64,000 nucleotides of DNA, taken from positions 62,001 to 126,000 of the forward strand of contig KV918883.1 in the NCBI GenBank assembly GCA_002049455.2, given 5' to 3'. Shown in pieces: positions 31,321 to 41,883 of the stretch; within the stretch, counting starts at the first letter, position 1, and each line of letters opens with the position of its first letter. This DNA is from Porphyra umbilicalis. Its lineage: Eukaryota > Rhodophyta > Bangiophyceae > Bangiales > Bangiaceae. Position numbers and translations under genes: made by a program. Under the pieces are notes generated by a model, which saw only the letters and a program-made list of their open reading frames with translations, did not search any database and was not told the origin of the DNA.

Positions 31321-32660
31321 CTCTCCAAGGTTGGAGCTTGGCAGACCGCGTGGCCGCGCGGTCTGTAGAGGAAACACAATTCTTTTTTCTTGAACCTCTG
31401 TCCCTCCTGCTACTCTTCTTGTCATGTTTTATGTGTGTCTTCTATCTACTTTTCTTCATTTGATGCTTCTGTACGCAGCGTGCAAACGCGTACTGAGCGT
31501 GTATCCTTGGCGCGTGTTGTTGGGTCTTGATTGCTTTGTTTCTTTATGATTGGTTTTTTTGTGTTCTTTTTGCTTCTTGTCGGGTACCTCGGCCAACGGC
31601 AGCGACGACGTACCATGCCAAGAAGAGTCTGTTTGCATTTTTGCTCTCAAGTCGACTCCCATGCCCGCGGGAGAAGCGGGGTTAGCCCAAGCCCAACGCG
31701 ACGGGGGTGCCACCACGCGAGGCTGTTCCAGCGGCGGTCGCCACGTCCACCGTGGGCACGTCCCCACGCCCCCGCACCGCACGTCGGTGGACCACGCGCG
31801 TGCGTTGCTGCTGTGTCACTTACACGCCCGCACCTTGTTGCCGTGGAGTGGGTGACACAAGCGTGATTCCACGCTCGGTTTGTATTCCCACCTACAGCAC
31901 CGTTTTTTTTCCCCTACCAGACGTTCCCCATCCTGGCGCCGCCGCCTCAACTGTCTGCAAGCAGGCCGGCCGACACCCAGCTACGGGGCCGCCCCGACCA
32001 ATGCGGTGCTGTGCTTGGCAAGAAGACTGGTCCTTGCTGCATCCGTATCCTACACAGAGGCGGGGCCTTGATGCAACGGTACCGTCGAGAATGGAACGGT
32101 CTCATTGGTTCAGGGAGGGGTCCCATCTCGCCGGCCGGAGCGGATCGAGCTTGGCAACGACGCACCCTTTGTGTTTCGACAGATGCGGTGAACCCCATCC
32201 CCCTCTTTTCCAGCATGCCCGGAACGCGGGCGCCCTCCGTTTGCCGCTTCGAGCCAGTACTGTACGGTGGCGGTAGTGGAGCGTCGCAGCTGCGTGGCAG
32301 ACCGCCCCCATGGATACCCGTCGCGGCCAGCCGGCCGCCGAGCTCCCAGCCCCAGCAGCCCGCCGAGCGCCCGGCGACGCCGCGCCAGCGGCCGCGCCCG
32401 GCAGGACTTGACGGGGTCGCGCGCCAACAACTCTGTTGCAACCGCCACATTTGATCGGCTCGTCGCGCGCGCCGCGCGGCGCGCGCGCCCGCGACGGCGC
32501 CGACCCCGGTGCCGCGCCCGCCGTCCCGCCGCCGCCGCGTCGGCCGCCGCCGCGGGCGCCCCGCGGGGAGCGGCGCGGCGCCCACCCTCGCCCTTTCCAC
32601 CCGTTGCGAGGCACACCCGTTTGCAGTTTTTTTTTCGTGTGCTTTTTGTGTTGCACCGGT
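31321..32660. other. Intergenic / 5' region of the helicase gene
   Basis: No gene supported up to about 32290. From there an ATG (near 32310) and open GC-rich frames lead towards the helicase, so an additional 5' exon is possible, for example one containing NNSVATATFDRLVARAARR (about 32425-32485). Confidence 0.35.
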
Positions 32661-32718
32661 ATGGCGCCGCCGGCGGCGGGACCACCACCGCCCGCCCGCG
32701 GCGGCGGTCGCGGCGTCC

Positions 32719-32750
<32 letters not shown>

Positions 32751-35700
32751 TGGCGCGGCGGTGGGGGTGGCTGGCGCGGCGGTGGGGGTGGCCGCGGCGG
32801 CGGGGGTGGCCGCGGCGGTTGGGGTGGCCGCGGCGGTGGGGGTGGCCGCGGCCGCGGCGGTGGCCGCGGCGGCGGCGGCCGCCCCCCCCCCCCCTCCGCG
32901 GCGGCGTGCGGCGGCCCGACGCCCGGGGCGGGCGCGGCGGGCGCGGGTACCCCCCCCCCCCCCCCCCCCCCCCCCACCCTGCCGCCCCCCCCCCCCCCCC
33001 TTTGACGCGGCCGCCTACCTCGCGGGGACCTTCCCCCCCTCCGCCCCCCCATCCCCCCGACGGCGCCCTCGCCGCCGCCGTCGACGCGCACCTGGCGGCC
33101 GCCGCCGCCGACGGCGGCGGTGCCGCCGCCGACCGCGCGGCGCGCCTCGACGGGGCGGGCCTCCTCGGCCGCACCCTGTGGCCCGCCGTGGCGGCGGCCG
33201 TTGACGGCACGGGGCCGGGGCCGTCGGCGGCGCTGCTGACGGCAACGGCGGCGGCGCTCGCCGCCCGGTCCGCGGGGGGGCGCCCGTGGACGGGGGTGCT
33301 GCCGGCGGCGGCGGCGGTGGCGGCCGACAAGGATGCGGCGGCGGCGGCAACGACGGCGGCCGTGTGGGCGCCGTTTGTCGCTGCCCTGGCAGCGTCAGAC
33401 GTGGCCGCCGCGTCCGCCACGAGCGGCAACGTCGGCGGCGGCGGCGGCGGCGGCGGCGGGGCGCTCCCGCCCCGCCACCGCGCCGCGCGGCTGCGCTTTT
33501 GGGCGGCCGCCTGGGCGGCGGCGGCGGCGGGTGGCTCGCCGGCGGCGGCGGGGGCGCCGCTGGGCGCCCTCCTCACCCCCGCCGCGTGGGCGGTCGGCCT
33601 CCCCCCCGCCGCGCGGGCGGTGGCGGTGGCGGCGGCGGCCGAGCCCGCCGCCGCCGCCGCCGCCGTTGCGCGCGCCGCCCGCCGCGCGGCCGACGGGCAC
33701 ACGTCGGCGGCGCGCCGGCGGCGGGCGGTCGGGGGGGCGTGGCTCCCGGCGCTCGTCGCCGCCGCCATTGCCGACGCGGCGGGGGGTGCGGGGGGGGGGG
33801 GGGGGGGGGCGTGCGGTGGCCCCCGCCCCCGCCCCCGCCCCCGCCGCCGCCGCCGCCGCCGCCGCCACCGACCGCGCGGCGGCGGTCGCCGCCTTTCTCC
33901 ACCTGGCCGCCGCCCTCGTCGGGGGGCCCGGCGCGGTGGGGGGGCGGCGGGAGCTCGCGGCGCCCCTGGTGCTCGCCGCCCTCCCGCGGCTCGTTTCGCC
34001 GCCGCCGCCGGCGGGGGCGCCCGCCACGGCCGCGCCGGCGGCGGCGGTGGCGCCCGCCGCCGCCGCCGTGCGGCGGGCGGCGGGGTGGGGCGTCCGCGGC
34101 GGCCGCCGCGTCGGCCTCCCGGCGGCGCGGCGGGCGGCGGCGGCGGCGGCGCGGCTCGACGCGCTCGCGCAGGTGGCGTGGGATGCGGCCGCCGCCGGGG
34201 GGCCCGCGGGGGTGGCGACCGCCGACGGCGGCGACGGCGGCGGTCGCGTCGACGACGCGGCGGCCGCGCGCCGGTGGGACGCGGCCACGGCCGCCGCCGT
34301 GCGGGACGTGGCCGCCGCGCCGCTGTTGGGCGAGGCGGTGGCGGCGGCGCCGCCGCCCGTGGCCGCCGCCCTGGCGGCCTCGTGGGGCGTTGACCCGCCG
34401 GCGGCGGCGGCGGCGGTCGCTGCCGCCGCTGATGACGGCGGCGGCGCCGCCGACGATGCGGCCGCGCTGCCGCCGTGGCCGACCGAGGCGCACCTGTACG
34501 CGCCGCGGGTGGGGGGGGGGGCGCCGGCGCCGCCGCCGCCGCCACCCGTGTGCGCCGCCGACGGGCTGCGGGCGGCGGCGGTGGGGGCGTTTGCGGCGGC
34601 GGTCGCCGCGGCGGCCGCCGTTGCTGCCGCACCGACGCTCGCCGTTGCCGCGCTGACGGTCGTTGATCCGGCCGGCGTCGACCGCGGCGGCGGCGGCGGC
34701 GGCGCGCCCGCCCGCCTGTTGGCGTGTCTGACGCCCGCCGCCGGCGGGGCGCCGGCCGCCGCGCCCCCCTCCCCCCCGGCCGCCGGCGACGTTGTGTTGC
34801 TCCTCGGCGGCGCCGGCGCGTCGCGCGTCGCGCGCGTCGCCACCGTCTTGGCGGCCGCCGCCGGCGGGCGCGTCACGCTCGCCGTCGACGCGGGGAGTTT
34901 CCGGCAGCCGCCGCCGGGGCGGGGGGGGGGGGGGGTGGCGCCGCCGACGTTTGGGGGGGGGGGTCGTGTGGGCGACGCCCGGTCGGGGTGGGACGCCGGC
35001 ACTGACGGCGGCGGTCGTCTTGCCGCCGCCAGTGGTGGGGGATTTGCGGGGGGCGGCGGCCGCCGCCGCCGCCGCCGTCAAGGCCCTCGAGGACGGGGCC
35101 CCAGGGTGGGCCCCCGCCGCCCTGGTCGGCGTGATTGGGGGGGGGGGGGCGGGGGGTTGTCACGCCGGCGCCGACGACGGCGGCCGGCGGCGGCCACCGT
35201 GCCCCTGCCCGCAGGGGCGGCCGCCGACGCGCCGACGCGCGCGGCGGCAGCGGCGGCAGTGGCGCCCACGGCCGAGCAGGCCGCGGCGGTCGCCGCGGCG
35301 GCCGCCCCCACCGCCGTCGGCCGCTTGACGCTCGTCACGGCCCCCCCCCGGGGCGGCAAAAGCACCGTGGCCGCCGCGGTGGCGGCGGCGCTGTCTGGTG
35401 CCGGGGACCCCGTCGTCCTCGTCTCGGCCGCGTCGCCGGCGGCGGCGCTGCGCGGCTTTTCCGCCCCGCCCCCGTCGGCGGTCGCCACCGCCGGCGACGC
35501 GGGGCTCGTGGCGGCGGCGGCGGCGCGCGTTTCCGCCCTGCGGCAGTCCCTCGCCGCCGCCGCCGCCGCCGACGGCGTCGACGCGGGCACGGCAGACCAC
35601 CTGGCCGCCTCGACGGCGGCGGCGCTGGCGTATGCGGCGGCCGCGGGGCGGCGCGGCGGCGGTGGCGGCGGCGGCGGCGGCGCGTCGCCGCTCCTCGCAA

Positions 35701-37905
35701 CGGTCGCGTCCGAGCTGGCGGCGGCGCGGCCGCTCGAGTTGGTCGCCCCCGCCGCCGCCCGCCCCTACCTCCTCACCTCCCTCGTGCGGGTGGTTGGGGC
35801 GCCGAGCGCGGCGGCGGCGCTCGACGGCGCCGCCGCCGCCGACGTGCGGGCGGCGCGGCCGGCAGCGCTCGTCGTTGACGATGCGGACCGCCTGTCGGCG
35901 GCGGCGTTGGCGGGCGTCGCCGCCGCCGCGGGCGCGGGCGGGCGCCTGGCGCGTGTGGTGCTGGTCGGGGCGGCCCCACCGCCGGGGGGGGGGGGGGGGC
36001 CGACTGGACCGCCGCCCCGTTTGCGGCGGCCGTCGCTGGCGCGGCGGCGGCGAACGGTGCGGGGGGGGGTGGGGGGGAGGGGCACCCCACCGTCGCGCGC
36101 CTGACGGCCGTGTGGGGCGTGGCCCCGCCGGTCGTGCGCGCGGCCGCCGGCCGCTACCCCGGCGCCGTGCCGGCGGCGGCGGCAGCGGCGGCAGCGGCGG
36201 CCGACGCTGCCGCCGCCGCCCCCCCCCCGCCGTGCGCGGTCCCCGGCCTCGCCCGCCCCGTGCAAGGCGTGGAGGTGACGGGCGGCGGCCACGCGGCGGC
36301 CGAGTACCTCGCCGCCGCCTACCAGTACGTGGTGCTCTCCGGGTTGCCCCCGTCCGCCGTTGCCGTGGCCGCCCCCGACGCGGCGGCGGCGGCGCACCTC
36401 GCCGCCGTCCTCGCCGCCCGCACCGCGTGGTCCCCGTCGCTCGCGGTGCCCGCGGGGGTGGTGGCGGGCGGCGCCCTCCCGCGCGGCGTGCGCCTGCTCC
36501 TCGTGTCGACGGCCGGCGCGGCGGGGCCGTGGGGGTGGGTCGGCCTCCCGACCGACGGGCTGGTGGTGTTTGGGGACGCGGCGGAGCTCGGCGGCATGGC
36601 CGGGTGGGGGTGGTCGGTGGCGGTGCGCGCGGGGGGGGGAAGGAGACGAGCGGCGACGGCGGGACGGCGTGGGGGGGGGGGTGGGACCGCGTCCGGTCCG
36701 AGGGGGGGGGGCGCCCGACGCTCGGCTTGGCGCCCCGCGGCGGGGGTGCGGCGGTGGAGGTCGCCACGCCGGCCGCCGCGGCCGAGGCGGTTGTGGCGCT
36801 CGCCGCGGCGGTGGCCGCCGAGGCGGCTGGGGGGGGGGGAGGTCGGGGGAGGGTGTCTGGGGGGGGGGGGCCCGCCAGCGCGTCGGCGGGCGGCGGTGCC
36901 GACGCGGGCGCCGCCGCCGCCGCTGCGGGCGCGCGCGCGGCCGACGGCGCCGCCGGGGCGGGCGGCGTCGCGCGAGACGGCGGCGGCACCGAGCCCGGCG
37001 GCGCTGCCGCGGCAGACGATGCGATGCCGGTCGATGCCGGTGGCGAGGCCGGCGCCGGCGCCGAGGCGGGCGGCGCCATGCGGGGAGGCGGCGGCGCCGA
37101 GGCAGTCGCCGCTGTCGGGGTAGACGGTGCTGTGCGGGTGGGTGGCGCGGCCGAGCCCGGTGGCGCCGCCGAGGCGGACGACGCGGTGCAGGCAGGCGGG
37201 GCCGCCAAGCCAGACAATGCCGCCCAAGTGGACGATGCCGGTCAGGCGGACAATGCCGTCGTGGCGCACGATGCCGGCGTGGCGAACGATGCCGTTGTGG
37301 CGGACGATGCCGTCGTGGCGGACGACGGTATCCAGGCGGACGACGCCGTCCAGGCGGAGGACGCCATCCAGGCGGACGGTGCTGCCGAGATGGATGGTGT
37401 TGCCGAGATGGATGGTGCTGCCGAGGCGCCTGTCGCTGCCGAGGCGCCTGTCGCTGCCGAGGCGCCTGTCGCTGCCGAGGCGCCTGTCGCTGCCGAGGCG
37501 CCTGACGCCACCGAGTCGGCGGACACCGCCGAGGCGGCTGTCGCTGCGGATCCGGCTGACGCGTCCGAGTCGGCGGACGCTACCGAGTCGGCCGACGCCA
37601 TGGAGGCGGCTGTCGACCCCGAGGCGGACGGGCCGGTCAAGGTGGAAAACGCGGCTGCGGCGGACGGGGCGGTCAAGGCGGAAAACGCCACTCAAGCCGC
37701 CGGCGCCGACGCGGCGGACGGGGCGGTCGAGGCGGACGAGGCGGCCGAGGCGGACGAGGCGGTCAAAACGGACGGGGCGGTCAAGGCGGACGGCGCAGTC
37801 AAGGCAGAGGACCCCACGGAGAAGGCCGCCGTGAACAAGGCCGACGGCGGGGCCAAGGCGGACAGCGCGGCCAAGGAGGAAGACGTCGTCATGGCCGAGA
37901 AGTAG
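32661..37905 (+). CDS. Divergent UPF1/SEN1-like superfamily 1 helicase with RGG N-terminus and acidic repeat tail
   Basis: The ATG at 32661 opens with an RGG/GRG-rich region (about 85 residues), typical of RNA-binding proteins, followed by Pro runs and a long Ala-rich segment. The helicase signature lies in 35215-36650. APTAEQAAAV (Q-motif-like) precedes the Walker A-like TAPPRGGKST (35337-35366). VVDDADRLS (near 35870, motif II-like) and RVVLVGA (motif III-like) follow, then a second RecA-like part with SGLPPSAVAVAAPDAAAAAHL and VRLLLVSTAGAAGPWGWVGL. UPF1-type enzymes translocate along RNA. The DEAQ and GD-Q-LPP residues are poorly kept, so activity is doubtful. The tail (36900-37902) is acidic and repetitive. 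Frame changes occur at G/C runs, and an intron near 35131-35214 is likely. UPF1-like is the best guess; AQR/SEN1 relatives are possible. Confidence 0.5.
37421..37505 (+). repeat. 18-bp tandem repeat coding AEAPVA in the helicase tail
   Basis: Four exact copies and one changed copy of GCCGAGGCGCCTGTCGCT lie head to tail. They sit inside a longer stretch (about 37140-37890) of looser 15-18-bp units encoding (V/A)-x-A-D-D/G-A. Exact copies point to recent expansion. Confidence 0.9.
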
Positions 37906-38263
37906 CCACTGTGTCTGCCGCGCGCCCGCCGGTGGAGGTGCGCTGCCGCTGTGGGGCGGCGGCGCGCGCCACTGTCGCTGTCGCCGCGACCGTTGCAAGC
38001 AACAAGGAACCATGGGGATGACTCGCCACCGTGCGCCCCGGGCGGTCGCGACGAGTCGGCTCGATACGGGTGTAGGCGCCCGGCGCGGCCCGTCAACAGA
38101 CTTTGGGTGTTGCGCCGCGCCCGCGCGGCCGCGCGGCCGTCCAAACCGTCCAAACCGCGCGCCCATATTATTGTCCTTTCCCAGACCCCCCCCCCCCCCC
38201 CCCCCTCCCCCCCGCTCACCCCCCCCCCGTCTCCTTCCAGCGCCCCGCCCCCCCCCCACTGAC

Positions 38264-38726
38264 GAGCGCCACCCAGCTGCCGCCGACAAACAGGACGAGC
38301 GTGAACACGCTCAAGTCCAAAAACAGGGACAGGAGGCCGAAAAAGTCGGCCAAAAACGCCACTGGCGACACCGACGCTTGCGCCTCCGTGACGACCGTCG
38401 GGGGCAGGGCGGCCGCGTCGGGCGCGGCGGCGGTGCCCCCCCCTCCAAAAACCGCACGTCGACCACATAGTGCACCGACGAGGCGGCCGCGCTGTCCGCC
38501 CCCGCGGGCCGCCCCGCGAGCCGCACGCCGACAACGTCGGCGGCGGCAACGACAACGCCGAGGCGCCCATTCACGCGGTGCCGCACAAAGCGCAGGCGGA
38601 GGGCGGTGTAGGGGCGGAGGGAGGCGAGGAGCGTGGCCGCCCCGCCAGACGCGAGCGACGCGCCCGCCTCGGTCCGCGTCGTCGTGCGGACGGCGGGGGT
38701 GCCGGCGGCGGTGGGGGTGGCCGACC

Positions 38727-38761
<35 letters not shown>

Positions 38762-39517
38762 GCGTTGGCGCCCCCGCCCCCGCCGGCCGCACTGGTCGAC
38801 GCGTTGAGGGTGGCCGCCTTGGCATTGTCCCGCGGCGTGCCCGCCATCCCCGACGCGGTCGCGACCATCCCCGCCGCCGCCGTAAACACATAGGCGGTGC
38901 GCGTGTCGGCGGCGGGCGCGACGCCGTCGTACGCCCCATCGTCGAGGCGGAGGGGCAGGTTGGGCATGGACTCGTCGAGCGGCCGCCGCAGGAGCATGTC
39001 CATCGAGGGCGGGTGGTAGGGCCCCCCCGACCCGCCCGCCCGCGCCCAGTAGCCGGTCGCATTGTCAAACACAAAGCGCACGTCTGGGCCCGGCGGCGTC
39101 GCCACGGACGTTGGGTAAAAGACGCCCGACAGCAGGTACGCGTTGCAGTACACGTCGTCCAAGTCGAGGAGCGCAAAGCGCAGGCGGTCCCCGACGCGGT
39201 CGGGCGCCCACACGGCCGTCGACCGCACGCGGGGGAAGAGGCGGCCGAAAAAGACGCCCTCGTCGTCCACGTCGAGGCCGCCCGTGTCGACGACGCCCGC
39301 CGCGACGAGCGCCGCGCGCTGCGCCCACAGCGTCTGCCGCAGCAAGTCGCGGGTGTTGGCAAAGATGCCCATCTGCCGCCGCCGACACCGCTCAATGACC
39401 GTCCCGACGGCCAGGTGCAGGCGCGCCGGCCGGTCGTCGCCCGCAAACGCCCAGCACGTGAGGCACGCGCCGCCGCCGCCGCTGCCGCCACCGGCGGGCG
39501 CGTCGTCAAACGGGCTC

Positions 39518-39557
<40 letters not shown>

Positions 39558-40421
39558 TGCCGCCCCCACCGCCGCCGGCGCCCCCCCCCTCCATCGACCC
39601 CGTCACGTTGAGCACCGCCGCCGAGATGGCGGTCGGCGGCGGCCCGCACGGGAGCCCCCCCCGGGTGCGGGGGTGCACGGGGAGGAGGCTGTTGTGGGAG
39701 CGCCCCCACGCGCCCCCCCCCCCCCCCCCCCCCGCGTCCGCGTCCCGCCCGGCCGCCGCCGGCGGCACGACGACCGCCGCGAGCGGCCCGCCCGCGAACC
39801 CCCCCCGCGGGTAGTCGCCAAACGCCGGGAACCCCCCCAAGTCGACACACACCTCCACCGTGGGCGGCGGTGGCGGCGCCACGCCCGCCGGCGCCGCCTC
39901 CAACCGCACCGACAGCGCCGGGTGGCGGCGGCCGCCGATATAGTCGGCGAGGAGCACCGCCTGCGTGACGACGAGGCCGACAATGGAGATGCCCCACGCG
40001 CCGAGCACCATCATGCGCACCTTGCGCTTGTCGCCGCGGTGCAAGCGGGAGCCGAGGCGGGAGAGGTAGACGGACAGGCGGGGGGGGGGACGCCCCGGTA
40101 CTTGGCACCGGCAATGCTATCGTCGCCGTCGCTGTCCTCGTCCCCGCCGCCACCGCCGCGGGAGCTGTGGGTGGCCATCCGCTTTAGGCGCCGCCACGAC
40201 GGCGGCGCCAGCCCGTAGGAGCCCGCCGTGGACCGTGGCGACGCGGCGCCGTCCGCATCGTCCTCGTCGCTGTCCGACGGGGGATCCACGTCGGCGGCCG
40301 CCGCTGCCGCCGCGTCGCGGCGAGCCGTTTGGAGCAGCCGCAAGAGGGCGGCGGGGTCGACCGCCGCCGGCGACGTCAGCGCCTCGTCGACGGCGCGCAG
40401 GGGGGCCGGGGCGGACGCCAT
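38264..40421 (-). CDS. Two-pass membrane glycoprotein, family unknown (3' end unresolved)
   Basis: The ATG at 40421 gives MASAPAPLRAVDEAL and an acidic cytosolic-looking N-terminus (SDSDEDDAD; Ser/Gly-rich). The frame changes at a C run near 40085, then RLSVYLSRLGSRLHRGDKRK precedes a membrane helix (VLGAWGISIVGLVVTQAVLL, about residues 139-158). A long region of about 430 residues follows, with potential N-glycosylation sites (NVT, NAT, NAS) and a conserved-looking centre (LDLDDVYCNAYLLSG, FVFDNATGYW). Another frame change at a G run near 38445 leads to a second hydrophobic block, FLADFFGLLSLFLDLSVFT. The exon ends at a donor-like GTCAGTGGGG at 38263, so the last exon is not placed. The topology (both ends inside, large outside loop) resembles two-pass channel subunits, but no sequence match supports that. 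Confidence 0.55.
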
Positions 40422-41883
40422 CGCCGCGGCGGCGGAGCGCGGCAGGCCGTGCGCGGTCGGCCAGGCGGCGACACGGGCGCAGCAACAGGGGGGCGCCAAC
40501 AATCGCCGTGGCGACCGCCGGCTAGTACAGCATCGCTACGCGGGGGAGGGCAACAGCGCCGGTGGGGGCAGGCGGCCACGCTCTTATGCCCGCCCGCGGC
40601 AGCCGGCGGGGGTGTCGGGCCGCCGACACACCCCGCGCTCGCCATGGACGGCAGCGCAGCGCGCCGCCACAAACAAACAAGGCGGGTCAAGAAGCCGCAG
40701 TGGGGTCACCGCCCCCCCCCGCGGCGACCCGCCCCGCCGCCGCGGGCGTGGCGTGGCGTGGCGTGGCGGGACGGACGGCCGCCATGGGCCGGGCGGGGGG
40801 ACCCCCATGGGGGGGACGACGGCCCGCCGACGGGCCGAGGCGGGCGCGCCGGGACGGCCGCCCGCCGTCGCGAGCGTGACACGCCATCACGGCGCGCGGC
40901 GGCGGGTGGCGGCCGCGGCACCTTGCGTGGCGGCCGCCGACGCCCCGGGGGGGGGGGGGGGGGTGGGAGCGTGTGGGAGCGCCGGCCCCACAAGCCCGAC
41001 GGACGGATCACGGCGCGTTGATGAGGCACCGCTGAGCCTCACCGGGAACGCAGGGGGTCGATCGTCCATCTCCTCTGCCGACCAATCAAAGGACGGCCAT
41101 GCGTGGTTCTCTGGTGCCGGAACAAGGAATTCCTTGTTGCTATTGCCTGCCGCGGCATCATCATGATGCGGCATGATGCCGCATGATGCCGCGACGGGCC
41201 GGCACGTCACGCGTCGTGGCGGTCTGAGCGCCCACGCGCGCGCGGACACCGCCCGTGCGCGCCGGCCGCACCGGCGTGCTTCCCTCCCCCCCCCCCCCCC
41301 CCCCCCGGCGCCGGCAGGCGGCGCCGCCCCCCCCGCCCCCACGATCCGTGTGTCGACCTCCCGCGGCACGCCCGCCGGGGCGCCCCCCCGCCCGCGGAGC
41401 AGGCGCCGGCCGACGCGGGCGGCGGCGGGCGCGGCAAGGGGCGGCGGGCGCGGCAGGCGGCGCCGCGGCGGGAGCCGCTGCCGGTCTGTGGCCCGGGCGG
41501 CGCGCGGCGCTGTGCGCAGGCGGGCGGGGCGGGCGCGGGGCGGGGGGGGGGGCGGGGTGCTCGGGGCGGGTGGCTCGAGACAGGGACCGAGTGCCTGTTT
41601 GGTAGGGCCAGCCACGGCCGACGCAGTCGGTGCAACCGTGTCGGCCGCACGCCAGTGCCTCTGTGCGCAGAGCCGAGCCGCAGAGGAGCAAGAACATTGA
41701 CTTTTGACATCATAAACGCAAGCAAGAATGGCGCAGTCTTCTTATGCTGGAGCCGCACGGCCTCGAGCAACGCCTACGCCCCGGTACCGAGCAGATACAT
41801 CCCCACCCTCAGACCGCCCTAAATCCAGACGCCCCACAAACGCCCCCCCGCCCCCACCCCAACACCCCCACCCCCGTCTCACC
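40422..41883. other. Intergenic between two minus-strand genes
   Basis: GC-rich, with G and C runs. A short triplicated GATGCCGCAT/GATGCGGCAT motif lies at about 41166-41198. No gene supported. Confidence 0.4.

Noticed and set aside
38264-40421. P2X-type channel assignment for the two-pass protein
   Set aside because: Only the topology fits; the expected conserved cysteines and lysine-rich ATP site are not seen.
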